A DNA stretch of 64,000 bases from Nemertoderma westbladi (GCA_032718475.1 JAUCBJ010008857.1:1-64000); one strand, 5' to 3'; numbered from the stretch's first letter, positions 14,651 to 25,445 are shown. The notes: generated by a model not told the origin, from the letters alone. Numbers and translations: made by a program.

Positions 14651-14790
14651 ACCGGTACCAGTACCAGTACCGGTACTGGTACCGGTACCAGTACCAGTAC
14701 CTGTACTGGTACTGGTACCGGTACCAGTACCTGTACTGGTACTGGTACCGGTACCATTACTGGTACCGGTACCAGTAATGGTACCGGTTA
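14651..14790. repeat. Palindromic GGTACC/GGTACT microsatellite
   Basis: A 6-bp period of CCGGTA, CCAGTA and CTGGTA variants runs for 140 bp. The words are self-complementary, and the edges (TATAACCGG on the left, CCGGTTAACTATA on the right) are near mirror complements. The whole tract could fold into one long hairpin. Confidence 0.9.
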
Positions 14791-15089
14791 ACTATATAAA
14801 TATAAATTAGCCAACAGTATTAAATCATATAATATGTGCCACAACGCGATAAAATTTACGGATTATTCGCCTGTTTTGTAAGAATGATAGCGATAAAGAT
14901 CGATTTTATATGGAGGACGTTTTGCACCTAAATTTCAGTACCTAAACATTAATATACTGGCAAGTTAAAACACAAACGGCAAAAAAATAATTCAATTAAT
15001 ACATTAAATAAACTTATAACTAATTATGAAATCGCCCACAGAATAATTAACTAAAACAATTAATTAAAATATATGATGATTAAATTATT

Positions 15090-15386
15090 GATGTGGCTAA
15101 AATATATCCAGATAAGGTATTTACTCGATGTGGCTAAAATATATCCAGATAAGGTATTTACTCGATGTGGCAAAAATATATCCAGATAAGGTATTTACTC
15201 GATGTGGCTAAAATATATCCAGATAAGGTATTTACTCGATGTGGCTAAAATATATCCAGATAAGGTATTTACTCGATGTGGCTAAAATATATCCAGATAA
15301 GGTATTTACTCGATGTGGCTAAAATATATCCAGATAAGGTATTTACTCGATGTGGCTAAAATATATCCAGATAAGGTATTTACTCG
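15090..15386. repeat. 37-bp tandem repeat, 8 copies
   Basis: Copies begin at 15090, 15127, 15164, 15201, 15238, 15275, 15312 and 15349, each with GATGTGGC, ATATATCCAGATAAGG and TATTTACTC. They are nearly identical; the third has CAAAAA in place of CTAAAA. Confidence 0.97.
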
Positions 15387-15917
15387 AACAAACGTCATTA
15401 CAAGTTTAAATACCGCCAAATGTATTTTATAAGATAAAATAAAAAGAAACAGACCAAAAATAAAGTCTAAAATAAAAAGAACAATAATTAATAATGCAGG
15501 TGTCGTCAAGTATAATGTGATGTAACGCAATATTTAGCACCAAACTGATAAAACGTATGAGTTGTGTGGGAATAAGTGTCTTATTATTATATTGTGCAGT
15601 TTGACAAAGTAAGCAGCTCTCTACCTGTCTGTACCATCGGGGTACCTCGTGCACTTTGCAATAGTGGCAATATTGTTAATAAATAATAATTTATTGCATA
15701 AAAAATGGCGAAAATTTCAAATAAAAAAATCACTTTTAATAACTAAAATATAACGTTTTTTTACACTTCGAAAAATCGGAAATGAATAACTTTTAAGAAT
15801 TGAAAATATATTTTGCATTATTTTATATATTAACCAAAAGGTCAACACGGAGTTAATTAACATTTTCAAACTAGAACAGCTAATAATGTGTTACATAATT
15901 ACTAAATAGCAATAATT
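15387..15917. other. Spacer without a recognised gene
   Basis: AT-rich sequence. Two short minus-strand frames overlap at 15306-15654, but they have no recognisable domain and the first runs into the 37-bp repeat. Confidence 0.5.
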
Positions 15918-18900
15918 GTCGGTTCGTCGGTGTTTCTGGTGGTGGGGTTGTCGGTTCGTCGGTGTTTCTAGTGGTGGGGTTGTCGGTTCGTCGGTGTTTC
16001 TGGTGGTGGGGTTGTCGGTTCGTCGGTGTTTCTGGTGGTGGGGTTGTCGGTTCGTCGGTGTTTCTGGTGGTTGGGTTGTCGGTTCGTCGCTGTTTCTAGT
16101 GGTGGGGTGTCGGTTCGTCGGTGTTTCTAGTGGTGGGGTTGTCGGTTCGTCAGTGTTTCTGGTGGTGGGGTTGTCGGTTCGTCGGTGTTTCTGGTGGTGG
16201 GGTTGTCGGTGTTTCTAGTGGTGGGGTGTCGGTTCGTCGGTGTTTCTAGTGGTGGGGTTGTCGGTTCGTCGGTGTTTCTGGTGGTGGGGTTGTCGGTTCG
16301 TCGGTGTTTCTGGTGGTTGGGTTGTCGGTTCGTCGGTGTTTCTAGTGGTGGGGTGTCGGTTCGTCGGTGTTTCTAGTGGTGGGGTTGTCGGTTCGTCGGT
16401 GTTTCTGGTGGTTGGGTTGTCGGTTCGTCGGTGTTTCTGGTGGTGAGGTTGTCGGTTCGTCGGTGTTTCTGGTGGTGGGGTTGTCGGTTCGTCGGTGTTT
16501 CTAGTGGTGGGGTTGTCGGTTCGTCGGTGTTTCTGGTGGTGGGGTTGTCGGTTCGTCGGTGTTTCTGGTGGTGGGGTTGTCGGTTCGTCGGTGTTTCTAG
16601 TGGTGGGGTTGTCGGTTCGTTGGTGTTTCTGTTGGTGAGGTTGTCGGTTCGTCGGTGTTTCTGGTGGTGGGGTTGTCGGTTCGTCGGTGTTTCTGGTGGT
16701 GGGGTTGTCGGTTCGTCGGTGTTTCTGGTGGTGGGGTTGTCGGTGTTTCTGGTGGTGGGGTTGTCGGTTCGTCGGTGTTTCTGGTGGTGGGGTTGTCGGT
16801 TCGTCGGTGTTTCTGGTGGTGGGGTTGTCGGTTCGTCGGTGTTTCTGGTGGTGGGGTTGTCGGTTCGTCGGTGTTTCTGGTGGTGGGGTTGTCGGTTCGT
16901 CGGTGTTTCTGGTGGTGGGGTTGTCGGTTCGTCGGTGTTTCTGGTGGTGAGGTTGTCGGTTCGTCGGTGTTTCTGGTGATGGGGTTGTCGGTTCGTCGGT
17001 GTTTCTGGTGGTGGGGTTGTCGGTTCGTCGGTGTTTCTGGTGGTGGGGTTGTCGGTTCGTCGGTGTTTCTGGTGGTGAGGTTGTCGGTTCGTCGGTGCTT
17101 CTGGTGGTGGGGTTGTCGGTGTTTCTGGTGGTGAGGTTGTCGGTTCGTCGGTGTTTCTGGTGGTGAGGTTGTCCGTTCGTCGGTGTTTCTGGTGGTGGGG
17201 TTGTCGGTTCGTCGGTGTTTCTGGTGGTGGGGTTGTCGGTGTTTCTGGTGGTGAGGTTGTCGGTGTTTCTGGTGGTGAGGTTGTCGGTTCGTCGGTGTTT
17301 CTAGTGGTGAGGTTGTCGGTTCGTCGGTGTTTCTAGTGGTGGGGTTGTCGGTTCGTCGGTGTTTCTGGTGGTGAGGTTTTCGGTTCGTCGGTGTTTCTAG
17401 TGGTGGGGTTGTCGGTTCGTCGGTGTTTCTGGTGGTGAGGTTGTCGGTTCGTCGGTGTTTCTGGTGGTGGGGTTGTCGGTGTTTCTGGTGGTGAGGTTGT
17501 CGGTGTTTCTGGTGGTGAGGTTGTCGGTTCGTCGGTGTTTCTGGTGGTGAGGTTGTCGGTTCGTCGGTGTTTCTGGTGGTGGGGTTGTCGGTTCGTCGGT
17601 GTTTCTAGTGGCGGGGTTGTCGGTTCGACGTTGTTTCTAGTGGTGGGGTTGTCGGTGTTTCTGGTGGTGGGGTTGTCGGTTCGTCGGTGTTTCTGGTGGT
17701 GGGGTTGTCGGTTCGTCGGTGTTTCTAGTGGCGGGGTTATCGGTTCGTCGGTGTTTCTGGTGGTGGGGTTGTCGGTTCGTCGGTGTTTCTGGTTGTGGGG
17801 TTGTCGGTTCGTCGGTGTTTCTGGTGGTGAGGTTGTCGGTTCGTCGGTGCTTCTGGTGGTGGGGTTGTCGGTGTTTCTGGTGGTGAGGTTGTCGGTTCGT
17901 CGGTGTTTCTGGTGGTGAGGTTGTCCGTTCGTCGGTGTTTCTGGTGGTGGGGTTGTCGGTTCGTCGGTGTTTCTGGTGGTGAGGTTGTCGGTTCGTCGGT
18001 GTTTCTGGTGGTGGGGTTGTCGGTGTTTCTGGTGGTGAGGTTGTCGGTGTTTCTGGTGGTGAGGTTGTCGGTTCGTCGGTGTTTCTGGTGGTGAGGTTGT
18101 CGGTTCGTCGGTGTTTCTGGTGGTGGGGTTGTCGGTTCGTCGGTGTTTCTAGTGGTGGGGTTGTCGGTTCGACGGTGTTTCTAGTGGTGGGGTTGTCGGT
18201 GTTTCTGGTGGTGGGGTTGTCGGTTCGTCAGTGTTTCTGGTGGTGGGGTTGTCGGTTCGTTGGTGTTTCTAGTGGTGGGGTTGTCGGTTCGTCGGTGTTT
18301 CTGGTGGTGGGGTTGTCGGTTCGTCGGTGTTTCTGGTGGTGGGGTTGTCGGTTCGTCGGTTTTTCTGGTGGTGAGGTTGTCGGTTCGTCGGTGTTTCTGG
18401 TGGTGAGGTTGTCGGTGTTACTGGTGGTGGGGTTGTCGGTTCGTCGGTGTTTCTAGTGGTGGGGTTGTCGGTTCGTCGGTGTTTCTGGTGGTGGGGTTGT
18501 CGGTTCGTTGGTGTTTCTGGTGATGGGGTTGTCGGTTCGTCGGTGTTTCTGGTGGTGGGGTTGTCGGTTCGTCGGTGTTTCTGGTGGTGAGGTTGTCGGT
18601 TCTTCTGGTGGTGTGGTTGTCGGTGTTTCTGGGGGTGAGGTTGTCGGTTCGTCGGTGTTTCTGGTGGTGAGGTTGTCGGTTCGTCGGTGTTTCTGGTGGT
18701 GGGGTTGTCGGTTCGTCGGTGTTTCTGGTGGTGGGGTTGTCGGTTCGTCGGTGTTTCTGGTGGTGGGGTTGTCGGTTCGTCGGTGTTTCTGGTGGTGGGG
18801 TTGTCGGTTCGTCGGTGTTTCTGGTGGTGGGGTTGTCGGTTCGTCGGTGTTTCTGGTGGTGGGGTTGTCGGTTCGTCGGTGTTTCTGGTGGTGAGGTTGT

Positions 18901-21631
18901 CGGTTCGTCGGTGTTTCTGGTGATGGGGTTGTCGGTTCGTCGGTGTTTCTGGTGGTGGGGTTGTCGGTTCGTCGGTGTTTCTGGTGGTGGGGTTGTCGGT
19001 TCGTCGGTGTTTCTGGTGGTGAGGTTGTCGGTTCGTCGGTGCTTCTGGTGGTGGGGTTGTCGGTGTTTCTGGTGGTGAGGTTGTCGGTTCGTCGGTGTTT
19101 CTGGTGGTGAGGTTGTCCGTTCGTCGGTGTTTCTGGTGGTGGGGTTGTCGGTTCGTCGGTGTTTCTGGTGGTGAGGTTGTCGGTTCGTCGGTGTTTCTGG
19201 TGGTGGGGTTGTCGGTGTTTCTGGTGGTGAGGTTGTCGGTGTTTCTGGTGGTGAGGTTGTCGGTTCGTCGGTGTTTCTGGTGGTGAGGTTGTCGGTTCGT
19301 CGGTGTTTCTGGTGGTGGGGTTGTCGGTTCGTCGGTGTTTCTAGTGGTGGGGTTGTCGGTTCGACGTTGTTTCTAGTGGTGGGGTTGTCGGTGTTTCTGG
19401 TGGTGGGGTTGTCGGTTCGTCGGTGTTTCTGGTGGTGGGGTTGTCGGTTCGTCGGTGTTTCTAGTGGTGGGGTTATCGGTTCGTCGGTGTTTCTGGTGGT
19501 GGGGTTGTCGGTTCGTCGGTGTTTCTGGTTGTGGGGTTGTCGGTTCGTCGGTGTTTCTGGTGGTGAGGTTGTCGGTTCGTCGGTGCTTCTGGTGGTGGGG
19601 TTGTCGGTGTTTCTGGTGGTGAGGTTGTCGGTTCGTCGGTGTTTCTGGTGGTGAGGTTGTCCGTTCGTCGGTGTTTCTGGTGGTGGGGTTGTCGGTTCGT
19701 CGGTGTTTCTGGTGGTGAGGTTGTCGGTTCGTCGGTGTTTCTGGTGGTGGGGTTGTCGGTGTTTCTGGTGGTGAGGTTGTCGGTGTTTCTGGTGGTGAGG
19801 TTGTCGGTTCGTCGGTGTTTCTGGTGGTGAGGTTGTCGGTTCGTCGGTGTTTCTGGTGGTGGGGTTGTCGGTTCGTCGGTGTTTCTAGTGGTGGGGTTGT
19901 CGGTTCGACGGTGTTTCTAGTGGTGGGGTTGTCGGTGTTTCTGGTGGTGGGGTTGTCGGTTCGTCGGTGTTTCTGGTGGTGGGGTTGTCGGTTCGTCGGT
20001 GTTTCTAGTGGTGGGGTTGTCGGTTCGTCGGTGTTTCTGGTGGTGGGGTTGTCGGTTCGTCGGTGTTTCTGGTGGTGGGGTTGTCGGTTCGTCGGTTTTT
20101 CTGGTGGTGAGGTTTTCGGTTCGTCGGTGTTTCTGGTGGTGAGGTTGTCGGTTCGTCGGTGTTACTGGTGGTGGGGTTGTCGGTTCGTCGGTGTTTCTAG
20201 TGGTGGGGTTGTCGGTTCGTCGGTGTTTCTGGTGGTGGGGTTGTCGGTTCGTCGGTGTTTCTGGTGATGGGGTTGAAGGGTTCGTCGGTGTTTCTGGTGG
20301 TGGGGTTGTCGGTTCGTCGGTGTTTCTGGTGGTGAGGTTGTCGGTTCGTCGGTGCTTCTGGTGGTGTGGTTGTCGGTGTTTCTGGGGGTGAGGTTGTCGG
20401 TTCGTCGGTGTTTCTGGTGGTGAGGTTGTCGGTTCGTCGGTGTTTCTGGTGGTGGGGTTGTCGGTTCGTCGGTGTTTCTGGTGGTGAGGTTGTCGGTTCG
20501 TCGGTGTTTCTGGTGGTGGGGTTGTCGGTGTTTCTGGTGGTGAGGTTGTCGGTTCGTCGGTGTTTCTGGTGGTGAGGTTGTCGGTTCGTCGGTGTTTCTA
20601 GTGGTGGGGTTGTCGGTTCGTCGGTGTTTCTAGTGGTGGGGTTGTCGGTTCGTCGGTGTTTCTGGTGGTGGGGTTGTCGGTTTGTCGGTGTTTCTGGTGG
20701 TGGGGTTGTCGGTTCGTCGGTGTTTCTGGTGGTGGGGTTGTCGGTTCGTCAGTGTTTCTGGTGGTGGGGTTGTCGGTTCGTCGGTGTTTCTGGTGATGGG
20801 GTTGTCGGTTCGTCGGTGTTTCTGGTGGTGGGGTTGTCGGTTCGTCGGTGTTTCTGGTGGTGAGGTTGTCGGTTCGTCGGTGTTTCTGGTGGTGGGGTTG
20901 TCGGTTCGTCGGTGTTTCTGGTGGTGGGGTTGTCGGTTCGTCGGTGATTCTACTGGTGGGGTTGTCGGTTCGTCGGTGTTTCTGGTGGTGGGGTTGTCGG
21001 TTCGTCGGTGTTTCTGGTGATGGGGTTGTCGGTTCGTCGGTGTTTCAGTTGGTGGGGTTGTCGGTTCGTCGGTGTTTCTGGTGGTGAGGTTGTCGGTTCG
21101 TCGGTGCTTCTGGTGGTGGGGTTGTCGGTGTTTCTGGTGGTGAGGTTGTCGGTTCGTCGGTGTTTCTGGTGGTGAGGTTGTCGGTTCGTCGGTGTTTCTG
21201 GTGGTGGGGTTGTCGGTTCGTCGGTGTTTCTGGTGGTGAGGTTGTCGGTTCGTCGGTGTTTCTGGTGGTGGGGTTGTCGGTGTTTCTGGTGGTGAGGTTG
21301 TCGGTTCGTCGGTGTTTCTGGTGGTGAGGTTGTCGGTGTTTCTGGTGGCGAGGTTGTCGGTGTTTCTGGTGGTGAGGTTGTCGGTTCGTCGGTGTTTCTG
21401 GTGGTGGGGTTGTCGGTGTTTCTAGTGGTGGGGTTGTCGGTTCGTCGGTGTTTCTGGTGGTGAGGTTGTCGGTTCGTCGGTGTTTCTGGTGGTAGGGTTG
21501 TCGGTGTTTCTGTTGGTGGGGTTGTCGGTTCGTCGGTGTTTCTGGTGGTGGGGTTGTCGGTGTTTCTGGTGGTGGGGTTGTCGGTTCGTCGGTGTTTCTG
21601 GTGGTGGGGGTTGTCGGTTCGTCGGTGTTCT
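15918..21631. repeat. 32-bp G/T-rich satellite array (about 180 units)
   Basis: Units of 32 bp carry GTCGGTTCGTCGGTGTTTCT followed by GGTGGTGGGGTT. A frequent 24-bp form lacks the 8 bases GTTCGTCG, as expected from slippage between the two GTCGG words inside the unit. Other variants are GTGAGG for GTGGGG and CTAGTGG for CTGGTGG. The plus strand is almost only G and T. The consensus has no stop codon in any frame of either strand, so the many long frames in it (for example 16431-16979) follow from composition and period, not from coding selection. Blocks of variants recur 1192 and 1736 bp apart. Confidence 0.97.
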
Positions 21632-21682
21632 ACGTTAGGGGCGCAATAGGAAAATAATATATACAGAAAGTAACTCTAATTA

Positions 21683-24600
21683 CTATAATAGCGGCTCGGT
21701 AAGTTCTGGAAACAATTCCAGCACTAGGGCGTCTAGCAGGGTGTACATCAACTGTTTATTCAGCACCGGGTGCTGCACCAAACTGTGCACAATCTCAGCG
21801 GCGCGTCTACGTTCCGCTAACCCCGTAACCATAGCGACCAGCAGCGGTACACGCTGCTCCAGTCGGTAGAGACACTCGTTACTAGTGGCAACCAGTTCCC
21901 CCGCCGTCCGCACCGGGGCGCGATCGTAAAACAGCGAGTCTCTGAGGTTCCGAATGACTTTGACGATTCGAGTTTCGTGGAATCCGACGTTCAACGTGTA
22001 TCTAAGGTGTCGCGAACACCAAGAGTTCACTGAGTGTTTGAGTGCGACGCTGAGTATGTTGAGAGACTCTACGAACCAGCTGGGAGCGCGGAGGAGGTGC
22101 GACACCAAGTAGACGGCGGAGTGGTAGAAGTCGGAAGTCTCCTCAACGGGACACGTCGACCAAACCGGAGCCCGTCCGGGATCCAGTGTCCGAGACTGTC
22201 CGGGACCCAGAGTCCGAGACTGTCCGGGATCCAGTGTCCGAGACTGTCCGGTATCCAGTGTCCGAGACTGTCCGGGATCCAGTGTCCGAGACTGTCCGGG
22301 ATCCAGTGTCCGAGACTGTCCGGTATCCAGTGTCCGAGACTGTCCGGGATCGGGTGTCCGAGACTGTCCGGTATCCAGTGTCCGAGACTGTCCGGGATCC
22401 AGTGTCCGAGACTGTCCGGTATCCAGTGTCCGAGACTGTCCGGGATCCAGTGTCCGAGACTGTCCGGGATCCAGTGTCCGAGACTGTCCGGGATCCAGTG
22501 TCCGACACTGTGCGGGATCCAGTGACCGAGACTGTCCGGGATCGGGTGTCCGAGACTGTCCGGGATCCAGTGTCCGAGACTGTCCGGTATCCAGTGTCCG
22601 AGACTGTCCGGGATCCAGTGTCCGAGACTGTCCGGGATCCAGTGTCCGAGACTGTCCGGGATCGGGTGTCCGAGACTGTCCGGGATCCAGTGTCCGAGAC
22701 TGTCCGGGATCCAGTGTCCGAGACTGTCCGCGATCCAGTGTCCGAGACTGTGCGATCCCCCGACAGTTATCCCGGTAGAGGGAGCCGACGAGCCACCCGG
22801 TACCGGGGAGCCACCCCTCCCCCACCGGTCCCCCGGCCCCGTCCGGGCGCGCCTTCTCCCCCTCCGTACTGTCGGCCAACCCCTCCAGGAACTCCTCCAG
22901 ATGCCGCCCCCGCTCCCGCAGGATCTTCCCCGGGACGCTCTTCAGCATCCGACCGATGTTAACCTCCGGGAGGAATCGATCCTCGAACTCGTCGTCCGTT
23001 GTAAGGAAGTTGTGCAGCAACGAGGACCCCTTTAGTTTGTACTGCTGGACGAGTTGGCGGATGTACGACTCGAAACACGATCGACGTGACTCGAAGAACT
23101 CGAAGTTCTTCGTAATTATAAGTTTCTTAGAGGGAAGGGAAATGTTTCGGTCCATGTCGCCGTGGAACTCGGTTAGTTTCGCCTCGAGGATGTAGAACTC
23201 GTGGTAGCGTCGCTCGATGGACCAGGATTCCTCTCGAGTCTCCACCTGTAACACGTAGACCCAGTAGGCCTTGCCGCCGCTAGAGGCGTCCGCCAGGGTT
23301 TTAGTCTGCGGGATACTCACGTCCCAGGTGGACATGTCGCGGCGCTTGAGTTTATCGAGGTGCAAGTCGTCCAGAGTGTCGAGTTTACCGACGTCCTCCT
23401 GCCATTCGAACACCGAGAAGTCGATGAGGTCCCCGGAATTTGCGAGTAAGTCGTTGGAAGATGTGTTGGAGGAAGAAGACTCGCCGCGTCTCAGTTTAAC
23501 CTTCCTATTTCCGACGCCCAGATCGCCGATTATTAAGGAGAGGAAAGTGCCGCTCCCGCGAAACTTATTGCAATAAACGCGTTCGAGGATATTAAAAGCG
23601 AATTCGTAAGCGAGAAAGAGAGTGTTCCCGGTGCGAAGTCGCATTACCGATTCGGTTTCCCCTTCGGTGATGGCCTTCATATCGGCGACGAGATCGGCAG
23701 GGAAGTTAATACGATCGGGAGAAATCGGGGAGAAATACAGACGATAGAGAGTGCGGGATTCACTGTGGAGGAAGGACAAATCTATCGGAGTCAAATCCGG
23801 AGAAATACTCTTTTTGTTAAACTCATCCACGCTGAGGCAGAAGTTAAGGTAATGTACGAGACCTTCCTTCTCAATGAATTTCATAAACGGATAGAGAAGT
23901 GTCTGAGAAAGTTGGTGGTCTTTATCGCGCAGACACATCATCTCAGAGAAGGTCATATCGTTGGCGGTATTCAGAGAGTTTATCGAGCAATCCTCAGGGT
24001 GGCGAGGGCCGCTGAAACTCTCTAGAAACGGAACCCAAGGGGAACTCGTGTCGGGCAGTTGGGCGGGGTTGTCATCCAGAAATTCTATCAAGATTTGGTT
24101 TAAAAAGTCTGGGTTGCAAATCTTATCCATGACTCGCAACAAAATCTTTGTTGATACAATTTCTGCCAAAAAACAAGACGAAACTTTACATTTTCTCCAT
24201 TCCAAAGGTAAAAGCAACGGGAACAGCCGCCTAACTAAGGAATGGATATAACCGAGTTCGCTAGATCGATTGCTAATCGCAGTGTGTTTATACGAATTAA
24301 TGAAGTTTAGCACCAAAGATTGCAGATCAGATTTATTTAAATTATCGTTATCAGAATATTCGTCACAAACCTGAATATATGAGTCTAAATGGCGAAGGAG
24401 CGATTTAAATGCGGTATCACTAAGAACGGAATGCCAGTTTATCTTCAATATTCGAATAACTATTGAATTAATAATCAGACTAATATTATTTCGAATGTTA
24501 TTCACAGGTCCTTCGTCACAAGAAATAAATGTATTATACCATGGATATACGTAGTTTATTAGACACAACTCCAGAACTTCTGAGACAGCTATGTCGATTG

Positions 24601-24961
24601 TTTGAGGTATTCGCACATTGTCAAGGACAACTCTATCAGTGTCTGCAGCAAGGGCTTGTGGGTGGCGAGTTACGCAGTTTAATTTGTTACAGATGTTACA
24701 TCTGGCGGTTTGTGTAACAGAATTACAGTCAATAAAGTTACGAATGTTTCTTACTGGTAAGACCTCCGCACTATTACAAGGAAGCTTTGCATTATGAACA
24801 TAAACTCCGGAGACTGGGTTCAAAACGCGATAACTTAGAAATAGACCAGCTACAAATGACCAGCCAATAATCCAATATGCCAGCTGGTTGTAGAATATTA
24901 AACATAAACATAGAAACAGGGCAATAATATGCAATAACCATGGATATTGGGTGAATATCAT
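21683..24961 (-). CDS. SNX14: Sorting nexin 14-like protein (PXA-RGS-PX-nexin C)
   Basis: A single 1092-codon frame encodes a SNX14-type sorting nexin. In animals SNX14 is an ER-anchored protein that works at ER-endolysosome and lipid-droplet contacts. Order of parts: two hydrophobic segments at residues 7-44 (ER anchor); PXA domain about 118-300; RGS-like domain about 335-470; PX domain about 545-662, with RRYHEFYILEAKL and PSKKLI; the diagnostic NIGRMLKSVPGKI at 668-680; an 8-residue repeat at 738-929; and the nexin C domain about 945-1085, ending VLNKQLMYTLLDALVLELF. The start ATG at 24961 has an in-frame TAG 12 bases upstream, so it is the first usable Met. Two oddities: there are no introns, whereas vertebrate SNX14 is split into many exons, and the PX-nexin C linker is swollen by the minisatellite. 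No poly(A) tract follows the stop, and the 32-bp satellite begins about 50 bases downstream of it. A functional retrogene or lineage-wide intron loss would both fit. Confidence 0.93.
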   Translation of the reverse strand: MIFTQYPWLLHIIALFLCLCLIFYNQLAYWIIGWSFVAGLFLSYRVLNPVSGVYVHNAKLPCNSAEVLPVRNIRNFIDCNSVTQTARCNICNKLNCVTRHPQALAADTDRVVLDNVRIPQTIDIAVSEVLELCLINYVYPWYNTFISCDEGPVNNIRNNISLIINSIVIRILKINWHSVLSDTAFKSLLRHLDSYIQVCDEYSDNDNLNKSDLQSLVLNFINSYKHTAISNRSSELGYIHSLVRRLFPLLLPLEWRKCKVSSCFLAEIVSTKILLRVMDKICNPDFLNQILIEFLDDNPAQLPDTSSPWVPFLESFSGPRHPEDCSINSLNTANDMTFSEMMCLRDKDHQLSQTLLYPFMKFIEKEGLVHYLNFCLSVDEFNKKSISPDLTPIDLSFLHSESRTLYRLYFSPISPDRINFPADLVADMKAITEGETESVMRLRTGNTLFLAYEFAFNILERVYCNKFRGSGTFLSLIIGDLGVGNRKVKLRRGESSSSNTSSNDLLANSGDLIDFSVFEWQEDVGKLDTLDDLHLDKLKRRDMSTWDVSIPQTKTLADASSGGKAYWVYVLQVETREESWSIERRYHEFYILEAKLTEFHGDMDRNISLPSKKLIITKNFEFFESRRSCFESYIRQLVQQYKLKGSSLLHNFLTTDDEFEDRFLPEVNIGRMLKSVPGKILRERGRHLEEFLEGLADSTEGEKARPDGAGGPVGEGWLPGTGWLVGSLYRDNCRGIAQSRTLDRGQSRTLDPGQSRTLDPGQSRTPDPGQSRTLDPGQSRTLDPGQSRTLDTGQSRTLDPGQSRTPDPGQSRSLDPAQCRTLDPGQSRTLDPGQSRTLDPGQSRTLDTGQSRTLDPGQSRTLDTGQSRTPDPGQSRTLDTGQSRTLDPGQSRTLDPGQSRTLDTGQSRTLDPGQSRTLGPGQSRTLDPGRAPVWSTCPVEETSDFYHSAVYLVSHLLRAPSWFVESLNILSVALKHSVNSWCSRHLRYTLNVGFHETRIVKVIRNLRDSLFYDRAPVRTAGELVATSNECLYRLEQRVPLLVAMVTGLAERRRAAEIVHSLVQHPVLNKQLMYTLLDALVLELFPELTEPLL
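22175..22750. repeat. In-frame 24-bp minisatellite inside SNX14 (24 copies)
   Basis: Twenty-four copies of a 24-bp unit (plus-strand words GTCCGAGACTGTCC and GGGATCCAGT) encode 24 copies of QSRTLDPG on the minus strand. Variants are LDTG, PDPG, LDRG, LGPG and one SLDPA followed by QC. Period 24 keeps the frame, so copy-number change adds or removes 8 residues without breaking SNX14. It lies between the PX and nexin C domains and is also open on the opposite strand, which explains the shadow frames there. Confidence 0.97.
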
Positions 24962-25219
24962 TGCGTACCACTAGTATTGGACAGTTTTATGCGCTGCTAT
25001 TATGTTGGCTGGTCGTTGCGTTGCGTTGGTAGGGGTAACAGGGTAGGTAGGCCTACCTGTCCTGTACCAATCAGACAATTCCGGTAACAATTATGGTAAT
25101 ACTTATGAGCTAATAGCAACTGGGCAAACTGGCAGACAGGCAAAAGGCAGAATGGACCGGTAAGATTTAGACTACACTCGTACACGACCACACCACGCAC
25201 AGACGCACTGCCTGACTAC
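24962..25219. other. Region upstream of SNX14
   Basis: About 260 bp lie between the SNX14 start and the next transposon. They would hold the 5' leader and promoter, but I see no convincing TATA box, initiator or GC box. The 66-codon minus-strand frame at 25000-25200 has no recognisable content. Confidence 0.4.
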
Positions 25220-25445
25220 CACAGGCTGACAGGCGGTAATATCACATTTGAGGCACAGTGGTAAGACATTTTTTGGTCGATTCCCCTATGCCCGAGGCGA
25301 ACCACTTAGACTTTTTTCAAACTTTTATGATTCCCCTAGGCCTATGCCCATGGCAAACCACTTATACTTTTTTAAAAAGTTTGTTGATTCAGCTACGTCC
25401 ATAGCAAACCACTCCTTTTCACTAGACAATACTAGACACAACTCT

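Noticed and set aside
15916-21087. Many overlapping plus-strand frames reading SVRRCFWWWGCRFVGV-type repeats
   Set aside because: They follow from a stop-free 32-bp unit whose period is not a multiple of three. All frames give the same repeat, with no independent start signal.
22034-22962. Plus-strand frames of 163 and 258 codons opposite the SNX14 repeat
   Set aside because: They are shadows of the 24-bp minisatellite. The minus-strand frame continues through conserved SNX14 domains on both sides.
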